Shown here: piece after piece, positions 24,563-33,677 of the stretch
Position numbering within the stretch: position 1 is the first letter of the stretch
Layout: the number at the start of each line of letters is the position of its first letter
DNA from: Ascidiaceihabitans sp023955215
GTDB lineage: Bacteria > Pseudomonadota > Alphaproteobacteria > Rhodobacterales > Rhodobacteraceae
Assembly (NCBI GenBank): GCA_943788345.1
Contig: CALSPX010000001.1
Coordinates: 124,001 to 188,000 of the forward strand
DNA length: 64,000 nucleotides
Direction: 5' to 3'
The notes under the pieces: model-generated
The model's database searches: none
The model's input: the letters and a program-made list of their open reading frames with translations, nothing else
What the model was told of the DNA's origin: nothing
Translations under genes and position numbers: made by a program

Positions 24563-26442
24563 CCGAAGAACTTAAATTTCATCCGCTCCAAGATGCCTTG
24601 GCGGGCAACCGGAACAGCATCGGTTGAACGACCAAACTTTGACTGCTTGGGCACATCACTGACCTGTTTTCCGTCACGGAATTGCAGGCGATACAAGTCG
24701 GCATAGATGCCGCCGCGTTTCAGTAATTCATCATGCGTGCCCTGATCCATGACGCGGCCGCGATCCATGACCACGATTTTGTCGGCACCACGAATGGTCG
24801 ACAGACGGTGCGCAATCACGATCGTGGTGCGACCAGCAGACAGTTTGTCCAATGCCTCTTGGACCACGTTTTCAGATTGGGCATCCAGTGCTGATGTTGC
24901 CTCGTCCAGCAACAGGATTGGCGTGTCTCTCAGTAGGGCACGTGCGATGACTACGCGTTGGCGCTGGCCACCTGAAAGGGCGGAACCACGCGGCCCAACT
25001 TTGGTATCCAAGCCATCAGGAAGGTTTTCAAGGAAGTCAGATACGTGCGCTGCATCTAGAACGCCTTTAAGCTGTTCGTCGGTTACATCCGTACGACCCA
25101 GCAGAATGTTTTCGCGCAGGGTTTCGTCAAACAGCAAAGCTTCTTGCGTCACGACAGAGAAAAGACCGCGCAAATCGTTCAGAGCTATATCAGGCGTGGG
25201 GACGCCACTGATCTCGATGGACCCTGTCAGTGGGTCCACAAGACGGGTCAGCAAATTAAAGATCGTAGATTTTCCAGCACCTGAAGCGCCAACAAGAGCG
25301 GTCGTTTTACCAGGCTCTGCGACCAACGATAGATCATGTAGCACTGTATTGTCGCCGTAGGCCAAAGTTACATTTTTTAATGTAACTTTTGGTGTGCCGT
25401 CTGGAATTGCGACTGGGTTCTCTGTTGTTGTCAGCGTGATTGGTGCCTCCAACAGTTCTTTAACCCGTTCAATGGCAGCAGCCGCGACTTGCCACAGTCC
25501 GCTCACGCCACCCAAACGGCGCAAGGGTTCAAAGGCAAAACCCATAGCCGTGAAAAAGGTCATGAACTGGCCGATCGATTTTTCACCGGCGATGATTTCC
25601 GAGCCGCCGTAAAGGATCACGGACATGAACCCGATGCCTGACATGATATCGACCATCGCAGGAATCGCTGATGCACCAAAGGCTGATTTGATTTCAGTGC
25701 GCACAAACCGCTTTGTCAGCGTCTTGTATTGGCGGGATTGGTACTGTTCTAAGGCGTTCAATTTGATTTGAACGATGCCGTGGAACACTTCGTCCAAGCG
25801 TGTGCTGAGGTGTGCGCCCAAATCGCGGGCAATGCCGGCTTGGCGGCGCACATAGCGTTGTGCCATAGCAGCGGGAAGAACGAGGGCAGGGATGCCCACA
25901 CAGGCCAGCAGCGCCCATACTGGATCAACGCTGATCGCGATTCCAAGCAGAATGAACAAGCCGATCAAATCGCGCCCTGCACCCGTGATGATTGCGCGCC
26001 AGACGTCGCCAACGGCGTTAACATCTGCCTGAACACGTTGGATCAAAAAGCCGGGTGGGTGTGATTGATGGAATGCGCCGTCTTGCTTCATCATTTGTGC
26101 TAACAAATCAATGCGCAACGCAGCTGCAGTCCGCTGTGCGATGGTGGTCAAAAGCAGTTTTTGAGAGATAGAGGAAATTGCACGGACGACAAAGATCGTT
26201 ATCAACATCGCGCCGACCCAGTACAGCGTGGTGCTGTTGCCTGCCACAAATGCATCGTCAAACATCGGTTGCATCATGTAACTAAGCGCGCCCAGCGTTG
26301 ATCCCTCAAGGAACATGAAGAAGACGGCCAAGCCCATCATTGGAATGTGTTTTTTCAGGTATCCGCGCCACAGCCACGCAATCAATTGCCCGGATGGTTG
26401 GTTTTCTGTCTGATCTTGGATGGGGGTATTTGATGCGGTCAC
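24559..26442 (-). CDS. MsbA-like ABC transporter, fused permease and ATPase
   Basis: A half-transporter of about 627 residues. The six-helix exporter domain includes GAGRDLIGLFILLGIAI and FMTFFTAMGFAFEPLRRLGG. The ATPase has Walker A GASGAGKST, a Q-loop, signature LSGGQRQRV, Walker B ILLLDEATSALDAQ and the H-loop IAHRLST. The type resembles lipid A/lipid exporters (MsbA). The start is uncertain: the frame is open to a TTG at 26523. The GTG at 26442, just before TASNTPIQDQTENQ, seems better, since nothing before it looks conserved. It is divergent from the class V aminotransferase. Confidence 0.88.
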   Translation of the reverse strand: MTASNTPIQDQTENQPSGQLIAWLWRGYLKKHIPMMGLAVFFMFLEGSTLGALSYMMQPMFDDAFVAGNSTTLYWVGAMLITIFVVRAISSISQKLLLTTIAQRTAAALRIDLLAQMMKQDGAFHQSHPPGFLIQRVQADVNAVGDVWRAIITGAGRDLIGLFILLGIAISVDPVWALLACVGIPALVLPAAMAQRYVRRQAGIARDLGAHLSTRLDEVFHGIVQIKLNALEQYQSRQYKTLTKRFVRTEIKSAFGASAIPAMVDIMSGIGFMSVILYGGSEIIAGEKSIGQFMTFFTAMGFAFEPLRRLGGVSGLWQVAAAAIERVKELLEAPITLTTTENPVAIPDGTPKVTLKNVTLAYGDNTVLHDLSLVAEPGKTTALVGASGAGKSTIFNLLTRLVDPLTGSIEISGVPTPDIALNDLRGLFSVVTQEALLFDETLRENILLGRTDVTDEQLKGVLDAAHVSDFLENLPDGLDTKVGPRGSALSGGQRQRVVIARALLRDTPILLLDEATSALDAQSENVVQEALDKLSAGRTTIVIAHRLSTIRGADKIVVMDRGRVMDQGTHDELLKRGGIYADLYRLQFRDGKQVSDVPKQSKFGRSTDAVPVARQGILERMKFKFFG

Positions 26443-26582
26443 GGGGTGCGCCTGTATCGTTTTTATCAATCGGTTAAATGGGTGTTTAGAGCGAAGCAAG
26501 TGCTGCAGCAAGCGAATGCGCAATTGACGCCACCGTAAAGCCGCTTAGGTTGCCCTTAAGACGCAAGCAAAAAGGTCCCTTC

Positions 26583-27791
26583 ATGACACAGCATCCCATT
26601 GCCGCAAACGGGCGCGGATATCTCGCAATTCCTGGGCCATCGGTTATGCCGGACGCTGTTTTACAAGCGATGCATCGCCCATCCCCCAATATTTATGATG
26701 GGGAGTTGTTGGAAATGACAGCGACCCTGATCCCTGATTTGAAGCGGGTTGCACGCACAAACGGCAAATGCGCGATTTATATTGGCAATGGTCATGCGGC
26801 GTGGGAGGCTTCCCTATCCAATGTATTGTCTGAGGGTGATCGTGTTTTAGCTCCGATTACAGGCCTATTTGGGCATGGCTGGGCGGATATGGCGCGTGGT
26901 TTGGGTGTTGAGGTTGATGTGCTTGATTTCGGAAAGCAAAGTCCGATGGATATGGCGCGGATCACACAGGCGCTAAAAGAAGACACAGACCATCAGATTA
27001 AAGCCGTTTTAGCCGTTCATGTGGATACATCCAGTTCAATCCGCAATGATTTTGCTGCGCTGCGCCGTGCGATTGATGATGCAGGGCATCCCGCGTTGTT
27101 GATGGCTGACTGCATCGCCTCCTTAGGCTGCGATCAATTTGAAATGGATGAATGGGGCGTCGATGTTATGGTCGCGGCCTGTCAAAAAGGTTTGATGGTC
27201 CCAGCGGGCGTTTCATTCGTATTTTTCAACGAAAAGGCGGAGGCTGTGCGCAATGCGATGCCACGTGTCAGCCGCTATTGGGACTGGGTTCCGCGCGGTG
27301 CTCCTGAACAATTGTGGCAGTATTTCAATGGGACCGCGCCTACGCACCATTTGTTTGGGCTGCGGGCCGCATTGGATATTATCCACGACGAGAGCATGGA
27401 AAAAGTCTGGGCACGTCATGCGGTATTAGCGCGTGCGATTTGGGCGGCTTGTGATGCTTGGGGGCAGGTGGGTGCGCTTCAAATGAACGTGGCTGAGGTT
27501 AAGGATCGCAGCAATGCGGTGACTTCCCTAAGTCTCGCTTCCCCGGATGGAACAAGGTTGCGCGAATGGGTCGAGGCCAACATCGGTCTAACCTTGGGAA
27601 TTGGGCTTGGCATGGGGGAAGAAGGCGAACGCAGCTCTGATGGTTTTTTCCGCTTTGGTCACATGGGCCATGTAAATGGTCAGATGATTATGGGCCTGTT
27701 GGGCGGAGTGGAGACAGGTTTGACTGCGCTGAATATCGAACACGGTACTGGTGCGCTTGAAGCTGCAGCGGCAGTGATCGCCAAAGGATAG
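26583..27791 (+). CDS. class V aminotransferase (alanine/serine-glyoxylate type)
   Basis: A 402-residue PLP enzyme of the serine-glyoxylate/alanine-glyoxylate aminotransferase group, shown by the start AIPGPSVMPDAVLQAMHRPS, the GNGHAAWEASLSN phosphate-cup region, ADCIASLGCDQFEMDEWGVD and the Schiff-base lysine in ACQKGLM. It probably converts glyoxylate to glycine with serine or alanine as donor. AAAGG precedes the ATG at 26583. It ends 3 bases from the convergent aminotransferase. Confidence 0.86.
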   Translation: MTQHPIAANGRGYLAIPGPSVMPDAVLQAMHRPSPNIYDGELLEMTATLIPDLKRVARTNGKCAIYIGNGHAAWEASLSNVLSEGDRVLAPITGLFGHGWADMARGLGVEVDVLDFGKQSPMDMARITQALKEDTDHQIKAVLAVHVDTSSSIRNDFAALRRAIDDAGHPALLMADCIASLGCDQFEMDEWGVDVMVAACQKGLMVPAGVSFVFFNEKAEAVRNAMPRVSRYWDWVPRGAPEQLWQYFNGTAPTHHLFGLRAALDIIHDESMEKVWARHAVLARAIWAACDAWGQVGALQMNVAEVKDRSNAVTSLSLASPDGTRLREWVEANIGLTLGIGLGMGEEGERSSDGFFRFGHMGHVNGQMIMGLLGGVETGLTALNIEHGTGALEAAAAVIAKG

Positions 27792-27794
27792 AGC

Positions 27795-28895
27795 TTATTC
27801 TGCTGCGTCTTTTAGCGCTTTGGGAAGTGCAGCACCTAACAGGGCCAAGTCGTCTGATGTTCCGCAGCTTATGCGGATGCACCGGTTTTGAGGCGCGACA
27901 AAGGGCATGCGAACGAACAACCCTTCTTTGATCAATGCAGCCAGAACCCTTTGTGCAAATGCAGCGTCTTGGCCGCAGTCTATTGTCACAAAGTTGGTTG
28001 CTGATGGGATCGCAGCAAGCCCATTTTCGCGGGAAATCTTTGTGATCTGATCACGTGCTTTGCTGATGCGTGCAACGGTTTCAGATAGATATGCTTGATC
28101 TTGCAATGCTGCTAGCGCACCTGCTTGGGCTGCACGGTTCATGCCGAAATGATTGCGGACCTTGTTAAATGCGGCAATGAGCTCTGGGTGCCCGATGGCA
28201 TAACCGACGCGCGCCCCAGCCATCCCATATGCCTTTGAAAAGGTGCGCATGCGGATCACGCGTGGGTCATCTGGATTCACCTGTGCTGCGGTGCCTTCGG
28301 GGGCTGTCTCAACATATGCTTCGTCTAGAACCAACAGGCAGTCGGCAGGCAAGGTATCTAGGGCCGCAGTCAACGTTTCCCCCTGGTGCCATGTGCCCAT
28401 CGGATTGTCGGGGTTGGCAAGGTAGACTAGCTTTGCGCCAGTTTCGGCTGCTTTGCTAAACAGTGTGGTGGGATCTTCATGATCAACAAGGTAGGGAACT
28501 TTGTGCAAAGTACCGCCAAAGCCCGCCACGTGATAATTGAACGTTGGATAGGCACCGTCTGATGTGACGACAGCATCGCCATCTGCCACGAATAGGCGGA
28601 CCAGATAGCCCAATAAGCCATCAATCCCTTCGCCAACAACGATATGATCAGCCGAACAACCGTGGTGATCGGCAAGGGCATGGCGCAAGTCATAGCTTTC
28701 TGGATCGCCGTACATCCATTGGGTGGTTTCGGCCATGGCCTGAACTGCCTTTGGGGATGGGCCGAACACATTTTCATTCGCACCAAGGCGCGCACCAAAG
28801 GCACGCCCTTGTGCCCGTTCTTGGGTTTCTGGCCCCACAAATGGCACGGTTGATGGCAATGATTGGGCGAGAGCGGTAAAGCGAAAATCTGTCAT
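27795..28895 (-). CDS. class I/II aminotransferase, histidinol-phosphate aminotransferase-like
   Basis: A 366-residue fold-type I PLP enzyme. It has the ANENVFGPSP start, YGDPESYDLR, the LVYLANPDNPMGT cofactor region, LDEAYVE, and the Schiff-base lysine in FSKAYGMAGARVGY. All resemble HisC-like aminotransferases. Without a histidine operon nearby, the substrate could equally be an aromatic amino acid. ATG 28895 is chosen since the upstream frame to 29213 overlaps a small gene on the other strand and has no conserved sequence. Confidence 0.85.
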   Translation of the reverse strand: MTDFRFTALAQSLPSTVPFVGPETQERAQGRAFGARLGANENVFGPSPKAVQAMAETTQWMYGDPESYDLRHALADHHGCSADHIVVGEGIDGLLGYLVRLFVADGDAVVTSDGAYPTFNYHVAGFGGTLHKVPYLVDHEDPTTLFSKAAETGAKLVYLANPDNPMGTWHQGETLTAALDTLPADCLLVLDEAYVETAPEGTAAQVNPDDPRVIRMRTFSKAYGMAGARVGYAIGHPELIAAFNKVRNHFGMNRAAQAGALAALQDQAYLSETVARISKARDQITKISRENGLAAIPSATNFVTIDCGQDAAFAQRVLAALIKEGLFVRMPFVAPQNRCIRISCGTSDDLALLGAALPKALKDAAE

Positions 28896-28991
28896 TTCAA
28901 ATGCGTAGCCTATGGCGCTGTGGGCGGGCAACCCTTGAAAACGGTGCAACACGTGCTTACTTGAGAATCGTTCGCAACTGGAGGTTTCGAA

Positions 28992-29168
28992 ATGGCTAAG
29001 ATGACACGCCGTGGTTTTATGGCAGCAACAATGGCGACAGGCGCGATGCGCTTTGTGCCTGCTGGTGTTGGTATTGTGGCAAAAGCTGCGCAGGGACGTT
29101 GGATCACCAAACTGGTTTATGACAAAGGCCTTGGCATGATGCGTGCGGTTGAACGCTTCGTTCCCTAA
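28992..29168 (+). CDS. 58-residue protein with TAT-like RRGF start
   Basis: A short open frame from ATG 28992 to TAA 29168 on the forward strand, with GGAGG upstream (28979-28983). The product starts MAKMTRRGFMAATMATG and continues through a hydrophobic stretch to KLVYDKGLGMMRAVERF. The RRGF plus Ala-rich segment resembles a twin-arginine signal, but the mature part would be tiny, so it may be a small membrane-associated protein. Codon use looks like its neighbours. Function unknown. Confidence 0.6.
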   Translation: MAKMTRRGFMAATMATGAMRFVPAGVGIVAKAAQGRWITKLVYDKGLGMMRAVERFVP

Positions 29169-29230
29169 CGTCCTGCTGGTATTTGGTGCGCCAATCGTCT
29201 GTTGTGTTCCCAAGCATTTGGAGAGACATC

Positions 29231-30019
29231 ATGAGCCGCATATCCGTCACCTATGAAAATCACATCGCGCATGTGCGCCTGACCCGCAGCGACAAAATGA
29301 ATGCTGTGGATCAGGAAATGATTACTGCGATCATTGCGGCAGGTGATGAGATTGCGGCATCTGATGCACGTGTTGTTGTGCTGTCTGGCGAGGGACGTGC
29401 GTTTTGCGCGGGCATCGATATTGGCAGCCTTGGACAGATGATCGGTGTCGATCCGGCAGGGCAGTTGATGCCACGCACCCACGGAAATGGAACCACAAAT
29501 CAGTGGCAAGAGGTCGCTATGATATGGTCGCGCCTTCCTATCCCAGTGATCGCGGCGCTGCACGGTCCTGTGTTTGGGGCAGGGTGCCAATTGGCGCTGG
29601 GGGCTGATATTCGCATTGCTGGACCAGACACCAAAATTGCGGTGATGGAGCTGAAGTGGGGCATTGTGCCTGACATGGGTGGTATGGTGCTACTGCCGAA
29701 ATTGGTGGCACCTGATGTGATGCGCAAACTAACCTACACCGCAACGCCTGTTTTGGCAGATCAAGCGTTGGCTTGGGGATTGGTCACTGAATTGGCGGAT
29801 GATCCATTGGCTGCGGCGTTTGCTTTGGCGACAGAGATTGCAGGGCGGAGCCCATCAGCCATTCGTGCGGCAAAGCGGTTGATGACCTTAAGTGAGACCG
29901 CATCAGACACAGAAATCCTGTTGGCAGAAAGCCAAGAACAAGCAGCGTTGGTGGGAACACCTGAACAAATGGAAGTGGTTGCAGCGACGTTACAAAAACG
30001 TCCAGCTGTCTTTAAGTAA
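29231..30019 (+). CDS. enoyl-CoA hydratase/isomerase family protein
   Basis: A 262-residue crotonase-fold protein. It has the oxyanion-hole segment GEGRAFCAGIDIGSLG (about 57-72) and the second conserved block ALHGPVFGAGCQLALGADIRIA (about 114-135). The catalytic Glu region is MELKWGIVPDMGG, so one of the usual two glutamates may be shifted. GGAGAGAC precedes the ATG at 29231. Acyl-CoA substrate unknown; a stand-alone gene convergent with valS. Confidence 0.88.
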   Translation: MSRISVTYENHIAHVRLTRSDKMNAVDQEMITAIIAAGDEIAASDARVVVLSGEGRAFCAGIDIGSLGQMIGVDPAGQLMPRTHGNGTTNQWQEVAMIWSRLPIPVIAALHGPVFGAGCQLALGADIRIAGPDTKIAVMELKWGIVPDMGGMVLLPKLVAPDVMRKLTYTATPVLADQALAWGLVTELADDPLAAAFALATEIAGRSPSAIRAAKRLMTLSETASDTEILLAESQEQAALVGTPEQMEVVAATLQKRPAVFK

Positions 30020-30049
30020 CCGTTGCGCCCGCGCATGGGGCGCAACGGT
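30019..30049. terminator. GC-rich inverted repeat between convergent genes
   Basis: ACCGTTGCGCCC (30019-30030) pairs perfectly with GGGCGCAACGGT (30038-30049) in the 38-base gap before the valS stop. There is no T-run on either side, so termination may be weak or aided. Confidence 0.5.
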
Positions 30050-30057
30050 ATGATCAA

Positions 30058-33000
30058 TTAGCCAAGTTCAGAGATGCGAGACAACGCGTCTTTCAACTTG
30101 GATTCTTCATTTTCGCGCAGTGCTAGGTTGGCTTTGGTCTCTTCGATGACCTCAGCCGGTGCACTGTCCGCGAATTTAGGGTTGTTCAGACGGCCACGCA
30201 GGCCACCCAATTCCTTGGCCAATTTACCCAATGTCTTTTCAAGGCGGGCCTTTTCAGCCGCAACATCGATGATGCCGTCCAGCGGAATACCGAATGCGCC
30301 ACCGCTAACCGCCAAAGCTGCGGTGCCTTTTGGCATCGTATCGACTGCTGTTAGGCTCTCGATACGGGCAAAGCGTTTGATCAACGCCTCGTTCTGATCC
30401 CACGCCGATGTTGCCGCCGCGTCCATGCCCACAACGACCAACGGTACGAAATCACCACCCGGTACGTTCATTTGGGCACGCGCCGAACGGATCGCCTCGA
30501 TCATTGCAACGGTCCATGACAAATCAGCGTCCGCTTGCGCGTCAACCAGATCAGCAGCCGTGTATGTTGGCCAATCGGTGTGAACCAACATCTTTGGCCG
30601 CTCTTTTGCGCCCCACAGTTCTTCGGTCACAAACGGCATGATTGGGTGCAACAGGATCAAGCATTGATCGAACGCCCATGCATATGTCGCCTTGGTTTCA
30701 GCCGCCGCAGCTGCATCATCACCGTCCAGAACGGGTTTGGTGAACTCAAGGTATTGCGAGCAGAAAGTGTTCCAGACAAAGCTGTAAAGCGTGCTGGCTG
30801 CATCGTTGAAACGGTAGGTGTCCAGCGCCGCGTCCACGGCTTCGCGTGTCTTGGCAATTTCGCCCTTGATCCAGTTGTTCAACGGGAGGGTTGTTTCAGG
30901 CACGCCGTCCGCATGAGGCACATCAAAGGTACCTTTGAAATCACCATAAGTGCCGGCATTCCACAGCTTGGTCACGAAGTTGCGGTAGCCCTCAATCCGT
31001 TTCGTATCCAGCTTCAACGCACCACCAAGGGAGGCCATCGCCGCATTGGTAAAGCGCAGCGCGTCGGCGCCGTATTCATCGATGATGTCGAGCGGGTCGA
31101 TGACGTTGCCCGTTGATTTGCTCATCTTCTTGCCGTTGGCGTCCCGCACAAGCCCGTGCAGGTAGACGGTGTTGAACGGGATTTCATCGACGACCGCCAG
31201 CTGCATCATCATCATCCGCGCAACCCAGAAGAACAGGATGTCTTGGCCCGTGATCAGGTCAGAGGTTGGGAAATAGCGTTTGAGGGCGTCGGTTTCTTCG
31301 GGCCAGCCAAGCGTGCCGATGGGCCAAAGGCCGGAGGAGAACCATGTGTCTAGGACGTCGGGGTCCTGCCACAGTGGTACACCACCGTTTACCTCAAACT
31401 CTTGCTTAAGCTCTGTCGGGTTTTCGTATCCGTCATGCCAAAATTCGAATGTCAGACCTTGTTCATCGAGATAACTTGCGACTTGTTCGCGAACCTCGTC
31501 CTCATTGGACGCACAAAAAGTGATAGGTGAATCGAAATCGAGAACAGCATCATCAATACTGTTTGTCGCGCCTTTGCTCTTAATGCTTGGTAGATACCAA
31601 ACCGGAATCTGATGTCCCCACCAAAGCTGGCGCGAGATGCACCATGGCTCGATGTTGTCCAACCAGTTGTAATAAACCTTCTCGCCGCTCTCTGGCATGA
31701 TTTTCACATCGCCATTGCGTACAGCGTCCAAGGCTGGTCCAACGATCTGATCCGTGTCTACGAACCATTGGTCCGTCAGTAACGGTTCGATCACAACCTT
31801 TGATCGGTCGCCGTAAGGCTGCATGATCGGCTTGTTCTCAACATAAGGGATCAACGTTGTTGTCTCTTCACCCTCATCATCCGTTGTCGTGACGGGCACC
31901 ATAACGGCCAGCCCCTCATCGGTGATGTCTTGGACAACCTTCTTGCGCGCCTCAAAGCGATCCATGCCACGGTATTCTTCGGGCACAAGGTTCATCGCGG
32001 CGATCATCGCCTCGTCAAATTTCTGCGTTCCATTCGCAATCGCTTGGGCAATCGCAGCTTCTTCGGCATAGGGTTTCCCATCGGCGCGCATTGCGGCTTT
32101 CGTGTCCATTAGGTTGAACATCGGAATGCCGCCACGTTTGGCAACTTGGTAGTCGTTAAAATCGTGGGCACCTGTGATCTTAACCGCACCAGATCCGAAA
32201 TCCTTGTCAGGATATTCATCTGTGATGATCGGGATCAGGCGGCGGAATTCTTTCGGACCAACCGGAATTTCGCACAACTTGCCAACGATAGACGCGTAAC
32301 GTTCGTCCGATGGATGCACAGCAACCGCGCCATCACCCAGCATGGTTTCTGGACGTGTGGTTGCGATTGAAATGTAATCGCGCTCCTCTTCCAGTGTGAC
32401 GTTTCCGTCCTCATCTTTTTCGATGTAGGTATAGGTCGCGCCACCAGCGAGTGGATATTTGAAGTGCCACATGTGGCCCGGCGTCTCAACATTTTCGACT
32501 TCAAGATCGGAAATCGCTGTCTCGAAATGCGGGTCCCAATTGACCAGACGTTTGCCGCGATAGATCAGGCCCTTGTTGTACATTTCAACAAATACTTTGA
32601 CCACGGCATCAGGGAAGTTGCCTGACATGGTGAAGGCTTCACGATCCCAATCGCAAGACGCGCCAAGGCGTTTGAGCTGGTTGATGATCTGACCGCCAGA
32701 TTCTTCTTTCCACTCCCAAACCTTTTCAAGGAACGAATCGCGCCCCATTTCAGCGCGTGAAGGCTGCTGTGTTTCGGCCAGTTTACGTTCCACAACCATC
32801 TGCGTGGCGATGCCCGCGTGATCGGTGCCTGGCTGCCATAGCGTGTCAAACCCCTGCATACGCTTCCAGCGCATCATGATATCTTGAAGCGTGTTGTTGA
32901 ACGCGTGACCCATGTGCAAAACGCCCGTGACGTTTGGCGGTGGGATCATGATGCAATAGCTGCTGGCCTCTGGCTTGGCATTTGCGCCTGCCACAAAACA

Positions 33001-33072
33001 ACCGGCCGCTTCCCATGCTTGATAAAGACGGGGTTCTGCGGTTGTCGCGTCGAATTTCTTTTCCAGCGCCAT
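30058..33072 (-). CDS. valS: valine--tRNA ligase
   Basis: A 1004-residue class I aminoacyl-tRNA synthetase that charges tRNA-Val. The HIGH motif appears as HMGH (53-56) after PPPNVTGVL. The KMSKS motif is in NGKKMSKSTGN, the connective editing domain starts at CEIPVGPKEFRRLIPII, and the C-terminal coiled arm is EKARLEKTLGKLAKELGGLRGRL. Full length for the alphaproteobacterial enzyme. Single gene with its own promoter region. Confidence 0.97.
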   Translation of the reverse strand: MALEKKFDATTAEPRLYQAWEAAGCFVAGANAKPEASSYCIMIPPPNVTGVLHMGHAFNNTLQDIMMRWKRMQGFDTLWQPGTDHAGIATQMVVERKLAETQQPSRAEMGRDSFLEKVWEWKEESGGQIINQLKRLGASCDWDREAFTMSGNFPDAVVKVFVEMYNKGLIYRGKRLVNWDPHFETAISDLEVENVETPGHMWHFKYPLAGGATYTYIEKDEDGNVTLEEERDYISIATTRPETMLGDGAVAVHPSDERYASIVGKLCEIPVGPKEFRRLIPIITDEYPDKDFGSGAVKITGAHDFNDYQVAKRGGIPMFNLMDTKAAMRADGKPYAEEAAIAQAIANGTQKFDEAMIAAMNLVPEEYRGMDRFEARKKVVQDITDEGLAVMVPVTTTDDEGEETTTLIPYVENKPIMQPYGDRSKVVIEPLLTDQWFVDTDQIVGPALDAVRNGDVKIMPESGEKVYYNWLDNIEPWCISRQLWWGHQIPVWYLPSIKSKGATNSIDDAVLDFDSPITFCASNEDEVREQVASYLDEQGLTFEFWHDGYENPTELKQEFEVNGGVPLWQDPDVLDTWFSSGLWPIGTLGWPEETDALKRYFPTSDLITGQDILFFWVARMMMMQLAVVDEIPFNTVYLHGLVRDANGKKMSKSTGNVIDPLDIIDEYGADALRFTNAAMASLGGALKLDTKRIEGYRNFVTKLWNAGTYGDFKGTFDVPHADGVPETTLPLNNWIKGEIAKTREAVDAALDTYRFNDAASTLYSFVWNTFCSQYLEFTKPVLDGDDAAAAAETKATYAWAFDQCLILLHPIMPFVTEELWGAKERPKMLVHTDWPTYTAADLVDAQADADLSWTVAMIEAIRSARAQMNVPGGDFVPLVVVGMDAAATSAWDQNEALIKRFARIESLTAVDTMPKGTAALAVSGGAFGIPLDGIIDVAAEKARLEKTLGKLAKELGGLRGRLNNPKFADSAPAEVIEETKANLALRENEESKLKDALSRISELG

Positions 33073-33183
33073 GGCTACGGTATCCTTTGGTCGTGGGTGT
33101 TTTAAGTTAAAACATCAGATAGCGAAACGCAGGCGCAAGGGAAAGGCACTAAACCGGGTTAACGACGGAATCCAAATAGCTCA

Positions 33184-33226
33184 TAAAACAGCCTTCACTC
33201 GTGAATTATTTTTTGATGAAGGCTGT
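33184..33226 (-). terminator. rho-independent terminator at end of dehydratase operon
   Basis: On the reverse strand ACAGCCTTCA and TGAAGGCTGT (33217-33226 with 33188-33197) form a perfect 10-base stem followed by TTTT (33187-33184). It overlaps the stop codon of the hypothetical gene ending at 33195. Confidence 0.75.
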
Positions 33227-33677
33227 CATCCCAGTTCACTGGGCTAAAATCTAAAATGTCAGGCTTTATTGGTTCGTCTTCATACCAACCAAGCCGATCA
33301 CAGGCGATGAACACCAATTCCGCGAAACTTTTTAACTGCTGATCTGGCCAAGGTTCGGTTACAAAGTCATGTTTTTCACCTAGCTGCGACACCTTGAATG
33401 TTTGACCATGCACGGCACGAAATGCGCGACGTTCAGCAGTTAGGTGATATGGTAAACCTAGTTCTTGTGCGCGCTGAGCATCTCCCCATCCGCTTGAAAT
33501 AATCACAAGAATAGGGTCAATTTTTTCGCGTCTATTAAAAAAATGAAAATCGTTCATTTGTTCGGAACCAGGGTAGGTTTTCACTCGGACTAGCTCCCAA
33601 CCACTTTGATGGTCAACGAGACGAGGTGAGCCGTAATTGTCCAATGTTATTTCGCGGTCTTTGTATTCTTGCAGCAC
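33195..33677 (-). CDS. hypothetical protein, translationally coupled to enolase-superfamily gene
   Basis: A 160-residue soluble protein I do not recognise, rich in charged and aromatic residues (ELVRVKTYPGSEQMNDFHFF, IDPILVIISSGWGDAQRAQE). It starts with GTG at 33677, overlapping the TAG of the upstream enolase-superfamily gene by one base (TAGTG). It is the last gene of the operon and ends inside a terminator stem. Tight coupling suggests a role with the dehydratase, but nothing in the sequence shows what it is. Confidence 0.6.
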   Translation of the reverse strand: MLQEYKDREITLDNYGSPRLVDHQSGWELVRVKTYPGSEQMNDFHFFNRREKIDPILVIISSGWGDAQRAQELGLPYHLTAERRAFRAVHGQTFKVSQLGEKHDFVTEPWPDQQLKSFAELVFIACDRLGWYEDEPIKPDILDFSPVNWDDSLHQKIIHE

